DNA of 11,450 nucleotides from an uncultured Dysgonomonas sp. GTDB lineage: Bacteria > Bacteroidota > Bacteroidia > Bacteroidales > Dysgonomonadaceae. Below the pieces are notes generated by a model. It had not been told where the DNA came from, made no database searches, and was given only the letters and a program-made list of their open reading frames with translations. The stretch is taken from the NCBI GenBank assembly GCA_937875275.1, contig CALNCC010000059.1:1-11450 (forward strand), read 5' to 3'. A program made the translations under genes and the position numbers. Below are positions 7,080 through 11,450 of this stretch, piece by piece. How positions within the stretch are numbered: position 1 is the stretch's first letter; the number at the start of each line of letters is the position of its first letter.

Positions 7080-8552
7080 TTACGGCATATCAGGAAGTTT
7101 CCATCCATCACGATAAGTGTGTTTGATCAACTCTTGAGCAAATGCTTGAGCATTCATCGGATCGGTTTCTTTTTTCGCAAAGTGTGGATGACCATCTTTG
7201 ATCGTAAATCCGTCTTTGATAACAGTCTTGAATGTAGCATTAGGATCAATGTTTGTGAATTGCATATTGTCACCATCCCATTCTAAGATTTGGTTCAAAC
7301 CTTGTAGTCTGACAGCCATAACACCCATTACAACCATTTCGTTGAAAGGTCCTGCTTCGCTGAATGGAGATGCTGTTTCAACGCGGTTTTCCGGGCTTTC
7401 TTTACATGCACGCACCCAGTCCATTTCGTGTGAAGTTTTCACTTCTCTCAATACTTTAGGAGCGTTAGGAACACGACCAGATACTAACCAAGGACGAACG
7501 CCATAACATCCGCAAACCAATGTGTCTTTTGTTCCGTGGAAAATAACACATCCACCCTCGTCGTTCAAGTTTCTACCTTGAGGCACACCTTCCGGACGCA
7601 TAGGTTTGATACCTCCGTCATACCAGTATACATCCACTTCAGGGAATGCTACTTTCGGATCATTGTTACGTGCCGGGAATGTTAGTTTAACTGATTGCGA
7701 TACAGGAGCACAGTCTGTCAAAAGAAGAGATGAGCTACCTTGTACTTTTGTAGGATATCCAAGTTTCAAGCCTTTAAATACAGGATGAAGGATATGACAA
7801 GCCATATCTCCAAGAGCACCTGTACCGAAATCCCACCATCCGCGCCAGTTCCATGGAGTGTAGATTGGGTTGTAGTCGCGATATTTAGCAGGGCCTAAGA
7901 ATAGATCCCAGTTAAGAGTATCGGCAGGAGTAACTTTTTCTTCAGGTACATTAAGTCCTTGAGGCCAGATTGGACGGTCAGTGAAAGCTTCTACTTTAGT
8001 AACTTCACCTATTTCGCCATTCCATATCCATTCGCAAATCTTACGTACACCTTCTCCGGATGATCCTTGGTTACCCATCGATGTTGCAACTTTGTGTTTT
8101 GCTGCAAGGTTAGTCAACAAACGAGATTCGTATACCGAGTGAGTTAATGGTTTTTGCACATATGCATGTTTGCCCATTACCATTCCTTGCGCTGCCGCAA
8201 TAGCATGTGTATGGTCAGCAGTTGCTACGATTACGGCATCAATAGATTTGCCCATTTTATCGTACATTTCACGGAAGTCGTAAAATTTCTTCGCTTTAGC
8301 GTGTTCTTTGAATACATGTCCGGCATATTTCCAGTCAACGTCGCAAAGAGCGACCATGTTTTCTGTTCCTTTCACGTTTCCGATATTAGCATTACCCATA
8401 CCTCCAACACCGATACCGGCGATGTTCAGTTTGTCTGTCGGAGCCACATGTCCGAATTTAGCACCTAAGATCGTACTCGGCACTACGGCTAATCCAACCG
8501 CAGCTTTAGCACCAGTGCTAAGGAATTTTCTTCTTGAGATTTCTGATGACAT
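7080..8552 (-). CDS. Tat-exported Gfo/Idh/MocA-family NAD(P)-dependent sugar oxidoreductase
   Basis: The 490-aa protein carries a classic twin-arginine signal: SRRKFL at residues 6-11, then a weakly hydrophobic Ala/Val stretch ending near LGA (31). The Rossmann domain follows, with LNIAGIGVGGMG (42-53) as the dinucleotide loop, ATADHTHA (110-117) and YVQKPLTHS (131-139; the usual EKP is QKP here, with K134 kept). The C-terminal substrate domain contains MGNQG (159-163) and GDMACHIL (248-255, with His253 a likely active-site residue). Members oxidise or reduce sugar hydroxyls, commonly at C3, using tightly held NAD(P). Export by Tat implies that it folds with its cofactor in the cytoplasm, as known for Zymomonas glucose-fructose oxidoreductase. 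It is the first gene of the leftward cluster and is divergent from tatA-tatC. The ATG at 8552 is required for the Tat motif. Substrate not determinable. Confidence 0.92.
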   Translation of the reverse strand: MSSEISRRKFLSTGAKAAVGLAVVPSTILGAKFGHVAPTDKLNIAGIGVGGMGNANIGNVKGTENMVALCDVDWKYAGHVFKEHAKAKKFYDFREMYDKMGKSIDAVIVATADHTHAIAAAQGMVMGKHAYVQKPLTHSVYESRLLTNLAAKHKVATSMGNQGSSGEGVRKICEWIWNGEIGEVTKVEAFTDRPIWPQGLNVPEEKVTPADTLNWDLFLGPAKYRDYNPIYTPWNWRGWWDFGTGALGDMACHILHPVFKGLKLGYPTKVQGSSSLLLTDCAPVSQSVKLTFPARNNDPKVAFPEVDVYWYDGGIKPMRPEGVPQGRNLNDEGGCVIFHGTKDTLVCGCYGVRPWLVSGRVPNAPKVLREVKTSHEMDWVRACKESPENRVETASPFSEAGPFNEMVVMGVMAVRLQGLNQILEWDGDNMQFTNIDPNATFKTVIKDGFTIKDGHPHFAKKETDPMNAQAFAQELIKHTYRDGWKLPDMP

Positions 8553-8924
8553 AATTTCTTGGTTTTTAATGGTTTTAAAAGATTATAGAAATTTTAAAAT
8601 TGTATTGTTTAATTCTTTGTCAGTAACGTACGTCGGAAAAACATGTCTGCGAAAAATATTGTGTTACAAGATATAAATATATTTTCACATAAGTATCCTT
8701 CTCGTCCTTTATATTTGTTTTGGTATTTGACACACATTTGCGCAAAATATATTGCTTAACATGTTACACACACCCACATCGAAATTATTTTTATTGGCGT
8801 TATGGTATAAAATGAAAGTTAACCGAATTTCAATTGTCCAAAATTATATTTTTTTTTGATACCAACATGCTTTACCGTGTTTTTATTGTTGTAAATATCC
8901 CAAAAACAAGTTAAGAACCGTTAA

Positions 8925-8955
8925 ATACCTATCGAGGTATATATGATATAGCCTC
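8925..8955. repeat. Overlapping inverted repeats, possible operator
   Basis: ATACCT (8925-8930) and AGGTAT (8935-8940) form a 6-bp inverted repeat around ATCG. Overlapping it, GAGGTATAT (8934-8942) can pair with ATATAGCCTC (8946-8955) with a one-base bulge. The two structures are mutually exclusive. They lie about 100 bp upstream of the tatA -7 box and about 80 bp upstream of the best candidate promoter of the leftward cluster. In a region this AT-rich short symmetry can be chance. Confidence 0.3.
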
Positions 8956-9039
8956 AATGTCCGTTTGTCTGATTCGTTATTTTTAACATTATATTCCCCT
9001 TTATTTTTCTGAAACATTCAAGAACCTATACTTTTTTCT

Positions 9040-9047
9040 TATATTTG
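9040..9047 (+). promoter_or_regulatory. Candidate -7 box of tatA-tatC
   Basis: TATATTTG matches the Bacteroidota -7 consensus TAnnTTTG and would start transcription roughly 75 nt before the tatA ATG at 9128. The expected -33 position holds only a weak match (TTCA at 9017-9020), so the promoter is probable but not strong. Confidence 0.45.
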
Positions 9048-9127
9048 CCTCTCTTTATTTACGCGGTCAAGGAATGTGCTGCGTTATAGATATGTATTAA
9101 TTAACAACTTAAATATAAGATAATAGC

Positions 9128-9325
9128 ATGGAAACTTTGTTGGTATTGTGGAACTTCGGAACAATGGAAATCGTACTTATAGCTCTTGCCGTTTTACTTC
9201 TTTTTGGTGCAAAAAGAATCCCTGATCTGATGAAAGGTATCGGAAAAGGTATTAAAGGATTTAAAGATGGTGTAAAAGGTATCGAAGACGAAATCAACGG
9301 GTCTGAAGATTCTACAAAGAAATAA
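9128..9325 (+). CDS. tatA: Sec-independent translocase subunit TatA (TatA/E type)
   Basis: This 65-residue membrane protein forms the pore-like multimer of the twin-arginine export system, which moves folded proteins across the inner membrane. Its N-terminal region (WNFGTMEIVLIALAVLLLFG, about 8-27) is the short transmembrane helix. The hinge FGAKRIP (26-32) and a Lys/Gly-rich amphipathic helix (DLMKGIGKGIKGFKDGVKG) follow, then an acidic tail. The longer start is preferred over M13 because the FG-x-x-E segment before the helix is conserved. tatC follows 112 bp downstream on the same strand. With no tatB in the window, this protein probably serves both the TatA and TatB roles, as is usual in Bacteroidota. 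A Tat-signal enzyme is encoded in the divergent neighbour. Confidence 0.94.
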   Translation: METLLVLWNFGTMEIVLIALAVLLLFGAKRIPDLMKGIGKGIKGFKDGVKGIEDEINGSEDSTKK

Positions 9326-9380
9326 GACGCGACAGGTATAGTCATACGTCTCAAAAAATAAATTGACGGAATAAATTATC

Positions 9381-9410
9381 GGGCAGAGGAAGAGGAATCT
9401 TAATCTGCCT
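9381..9410 (+). other. Hairpin between tatA and tatC
   Basis: GGCAGA (9382-9387) pairs with TCTGCC (9404-9409), and inside it AAGA (9390-9393) pairs with TCTT (9398-9401) around a GGAA loop; G9381 and T9410 can add a wobble pair. The inner and outer stems are separated by symmetric 2-nt bulges. No U-tract follows, so it is more likely an mRNA processing or stability element, or an attenuator setting the TatA:TatC ratio, than a terminator. Confidence 0.4.
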
Positions 9411-9437
9411 TGACGTTTACACCTTACTATAACACCG

Positions 9438-10424
9438 ATGGAGGAGAAAGAAAATAAGGACGATGCAGAATTGTCTGTAACAAACGATAGCGAACAAGAA
9501 AATTTGCCAACCAAAGATGATGGCGAAGACGTAAAAAAAGGAGTAGTTCAAAAACAGAATCAGGATGGTGATGATGATTTGGACGGTGTCGTTATGAGTT
9601 TTTGGGATCATCTCGAAGCTTTCAGATGGGTGCTGTTGAGGTCAATTATTGCTCTTTTTGTATTTGCCATAGGAGCGTATGCTGTGATGAAGGATTTGTT
9701 TGATTCCGTGATTATGGCTCCATCTCGGTCCGACTTCTTTCTGTATAAGTATTTGTGTAAAGCAACAGCTTCAGTGCCGTTTTTGCCGGATTTTTGTGAA
9801 GATTTTGAAGCCAATATACAGAACATAAATCTGACATCACAATTTTTTAGGCATATAACCACATCGTTTTGGCTTGCAGTTGTATTAGCTTGTCCGTATC
9901 TTATTTTCGAAATATGGAGATTTATTAGTCCTGCATTGTATAAAACGGAGAAAAGGAGTGTGCGATGGGTGTTTGTTTTTGGAACACTGATGTTTTTTAT
10001 CGGTTGTGCACTTGGTTACGCCATCATATTTCCGATGACTTTCCGTTTCTTGGACGGGTATGTACTGAGTCCTACTATCGTAAATGCAATCTCATTAGAT
10101 TCGTATATGGATAACTTCATGACTCTGATTCTAATGATGGGGCTTGTCTTCGAGTTGCCATTAATAGCGTGGATGTTATCGCAGTTAGGATTGTTGAATC
10201 GTTCGTTCTTCAAGAAATTCAGACGACATGCTGTTGTCGCATTACTTGTCTTGGCAGCGTTTATCACACCTTCGGGCGATCCGTTTACGATGAGTGTTGT
10301 GTTTATTCCTTTATATATATTGTGGGAGTTAAGCGCATTCTTTGTAAAACCCGCACCGCCGGAAGATGAAGACACAGAAGATATAGATATATTCGGCAAA
10401 TTATTCGGAACATCGAAAGACTGA
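9438..10424 (+). CDS. tatC: Sec-independent translocase subunit TatC
   Basis: TatC is the six-helix inner-membrane receptor that recognises twin-arginine signals. The 328-aa product is longer than E. coli TatC (258 aa). Residues 1-52 are a hydrophilic, acidic extension, and the core starts at MSFWDHLEAFRWVLLR (53-68). The hallmark cytoplasmic loop FEIWRFISPALYKTEKR (157-173) keeps the key Glu (E171, equivalent to E. coli E103). FELPLIAWML and FITPSGDPFTMSVVFIPLYILWE are also typical. The first periplasmic loop (about 85-140) is enlarged and holds two Cys (C107, C120). The tail (about 303-328) is acidic. In the N-terminal motif, normally HLxELR, the Glu position reads Ala (HLEAFR). Starting at M53 (base 9594) would give a usual-length protein, so the start is uncertain. 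It follows tatA. Confidence 0.93.
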   Translation: MEEKENKDDAELSVTNDSEQENLPTKDDGEDVKKGVVQKQNQDGDDDLDGVVMSFWDHLEAFRWVLLRSIIALFVFAIGAYAVMKDLFDSVIMAPSRSDFFLYKYLCKATASVPFLPDFCEDFEANIQNINLTSQFFRHITTSFWLAVVLACPYLIFEIWRFISPALYKTEKRSVRWVFVFGTLMFFIGCALGYAIIFPMTFRFLDGYVLSPTIVNAISLDSYMDNFMTLILMMGLVFELPLIAWMLSQLGLLNRSFFKKFRRHAVVALLVLAAFITPSGDPFTMSVVFIPLYILWELSAFFVKPAPPEDEDTEDIDIFGKLFGTSKD

Positions 10425-10463
10425 TCGCGATAGCTTGGAGTGTAGAAAGAATCAAGCATAACT

Positions 10464-10494
10464 TTTGCATACCGAAAGGAGTATCGTATCTTTG
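10464..10494 (+). promoter_or_regulatory. Bacteroidota-type promoter of ugd
   Basis: TTTG (10464-10467), 19 nt, then TATCTTTG (10487-10494) is an exact fit to the Bacteroidota promoter consensus in sequence and spacing. Transcription would begin near 10500, leaving a leader of about 45 nt before the ATG at 10546. It sits 40 bp past the tatC stop, which makes ugd a separate transcription unit. Confidence 0.8.
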
Positions 10495-10545
10495 CAAACG
10501 AAATTCATATTAAGACCATTATACAACAACAGCTTACAGAACAAA

Positions 10546-11450
10546 ATGAAAATAGCAATAGTAGGAACCGGATATGTCGGTTTGGTTACAGGAACATGCT
10601 TTGCCGAAATGGGCACAGATGTGTATTGTGTTGATATAGACGAAAAGAAGATCGAGAATCTGAAGAACGGAATTATTCCGATTTTCGAACCCGGATTGGA
10701 ACAGATGGTAGAGCGCAATTATAAGGCTAACCGTTTGCATTTCACCACAGATCTGCCCGCAGTGTTGAATGATGTCGATATCGTATTCTCGGCAGTAGGT
10801 ACACCACCCGACGAAGATGGCAGTGCCGACCTTAGATATGTGATTGAGGTGGCTCGTACCGTAGGGCGGAATCTAAACAAATATATGGTTATCGTTACCA
10901 AAAGTACTGTCCCCGTGGGTACGGCACAATTAGTAAAGCAGGCTATTCAAGAGGAGTTGGACAAACGAGGCAAAAGCGATCTTAAGTTTGATGTTGCTTC
11001 CAATCCCGAGTTTTTGAAAGAAGGCGCAGCTATCTCTGACTTTATGAATCCCGATCGTGTTGTTATCGGTGTAGAATCGGAAGATGCGAGAAAATTGATG
11101 GAGCGTCTCTACAAGCCATTTATGTTGAATAATTTCCGCATCATATTTACTGATATACCATCGGCTGAGATGATTAAATATGCCGCTAACGCAATGTTGG
11201 CGACACGTATCAGCTTTATGAACGATATAGCCAATCTGTGCGAAATAGTAGGAGCAGACGTCAATATGGTTCGCAAAGGCATAGGGTCGGATGTTCGCAT
11301 CGGCTCTAAATTCTTGTATGCCGGTTGTGGATACGGCGGCAGCTGTTTCCCTAAGGATGTGAAAGCATTGGCTAAGACCGGACAGAAGATGGGTTATACA
11401 ATGCGCATCCTTGAGGCTGTGGAAGAGGTTAATGAAAGTCAGAAGATAGT
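10546..11450 (+). CDS. ugd: UDP-glucose 6-dehydrogenase, 3' end cut by window
   Basis: A frame opening at ATG 10546 runs to the window end: 301 codons of an expected 430-440. The cytoplasmic enzyme oxidises UDP-glucose to UDP-glucuronate with two NAD+, feeding capsule, LPS or exopolysaccharide synthesis. The N-terminal Rossmann domain starts MKIAIVGTGYVGLVTGTCFAE, with the dinucleotide loop at 7-13. Further family motifs are STVPVGT, SNPEFLKEG, the central helix AEMIKYAANAMLATRISFMND, and GCGYGGSCFPKD (260-271) with catalytic nucleophile C267. GDP-mannose dehydrogenase is a relative, but the motif set favours UDP-glucose. The gene has its own promoter (10464-10494) and is not obviously part of the Tat operon. 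Confidence 0.95.
   Translation, partial: MKIAIVGTGYVGLVTGTCFAEMGTDVYCVDIDEKKIENLKNGIIPIFEPGLEQMVERNYKANRLHFTTDLPAVLNDVDIVFSAVGTPPDEDGSADLRYVIEVARTVGRNLNKYMVIVTKSTVPVGTAQLVKQAIQEELDKRGKSDLKFDVASNPEFLKEGAAISDFMNPDRVVIGVESEDARKLMERLYKPFMLNNFRIIFTDIPSAEMIKYAANAMLATRISFMNDIANLCEIVGADVNMVRKGIGSDVRIGSKFLYAGCGYGGSCFPKDVKALAKTGQKMGYTMRILEAVEEVNESQKI

Larger units (their letters stand above)
8553..9127. promoter_or_regulatory. 575-bp AT-rich divergent control region
   Basis: No convincing gene lies between the oxidoreductase and tatA. For the leftward cluster the best minus-strand -7 match is TAATTTTG (8846-8839), without a clear -33 box; a weaker pair is TTTG (8842-8839) with TAACTTTC (8821-8814). 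Both imply a 5' leader of over 250 nt. On the plus strand TATATTTG occurs at 8710-8717 and 9040-9047. Symmetric elements are ACGTACGT (8626-8633), TAACATGTTA (8757-8766), ATACCT/AGGTAT (8925-8940) and an overlapping GAGG...CCTC hairpin (8934-8955). A 32-codon frame at 8761-8859 (+) looks accidental. The length suggests regulator sites or an untranslated leader, and nothing more can be asserted. Confidence 0.45.

Noticed and set aside
8761..8859. A 32-codon open frame starting at ATG 8761 (+) in the tatA-oxidoreductase gap
   Set aside because: The product is unremarkable, starts inside a palindrome, has no promoter or ribosome-site support, and such short frames are expected by chance in AT-rich DNA.
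9327..9362. AGACG ... CGTCT arms followed by an A-rich run just after tatA
   Set aside because: Five-base arms around an 18-nt loop and A instead of T downstream on the coding strand. Not a convincing terminator.
10433..10467. Possible terminator after tatC: GCTTG/CAAGC with a 15-nt loop, followed by ATAACTTTT
   Set aside because: Only five base pairs with a large loop, and the T-run belongs to the -33 box of the ugd promoter. Too weak to call.
1..11450. CRISPR arrays, tRNA/rRNA genes, insertion sequences, phage or defence genes
   Set aside because: Looked for on both strands. No spaced direct-repeat array, no tRNA-like cloverleaf, no transposase or integrase motif, and no terminal inverted repeats were seen.

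Overview
The window looks like chromosomal DNA from a Bacteroidota, most likely a Bacteroidales outside Bacteroides itself (Parabacteroides- or Dysgonomonas-like is a guess). Supporting points are Bacteroidota promoters (TTTG, about 19 nt, TAnnTTTG) before several genes, start codons with A-rich leaders and no Shine-Dalgarno, a PF06439 lipoprotein, a signal-peptide-bearing GH43, and a TatC with an enlarged first periplasmic loop. The first 47 bases are not genomic: they are an Illumina index adapter left on the contig end, so the real sequence starts at about 48.

Layout. 48-121 (-) holds only the first 24 codons of an exported protein, with a promoter and a three-copy repeat (candidate operator) upstream. 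257-2191 (-) is a glutamine-dependent NAD+ synthetase, divergent from an MscS-type channel at 2355-3452 (+). After a shared hairpin, 3520-8552 (-) carries four genes that read leftwards from 8552: a Tat-signal Gfo/Idh/MocA oxidoreductase, a PF06439 (former DUF1080) lipoprotein, a Sec-exported TIM-barrel sugar isomerase/epimerase-like protein, and a GH43 glycosidase. A 575-bp gene-free divergent region follows, then tatA (9128-9325, +) and tatC (9438-10424, +). After a textbook Bacteroidota promoter comes ugd (UDP-glucose 6-dehydrogenase), cut by the window end.

The most interesting unit is 3520-10424. The oxidoreductase / PF06439 / TIM-barrel trio matches the recently recognised C3-oxidation route of glycan breakdown, in which a sugar is oxidised to a 3-keto-glycoside, the glycosidic bond is broken by elimination or hydrolysis, and the sugar is reduced again. 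Every enzyme here has an export signal, so the route would run in the cell envelope. The nucleotide-dependent oxidoreductase has a twin-arginine signal and sits next to the only Tat genes in the window, which suggests that it is folded with its cofactor and then exported. A GH43 in the same run suggests arabinose- or xylose-containing substrates. No SusC/SusD pair, sigma/anti-sigma pair or transport gene is present in the window. The DUF1080 gene has its own strong promoter and hairpins separate several of the genes, so the cluster is probably several overlapping transcription units rather than one simple operon.
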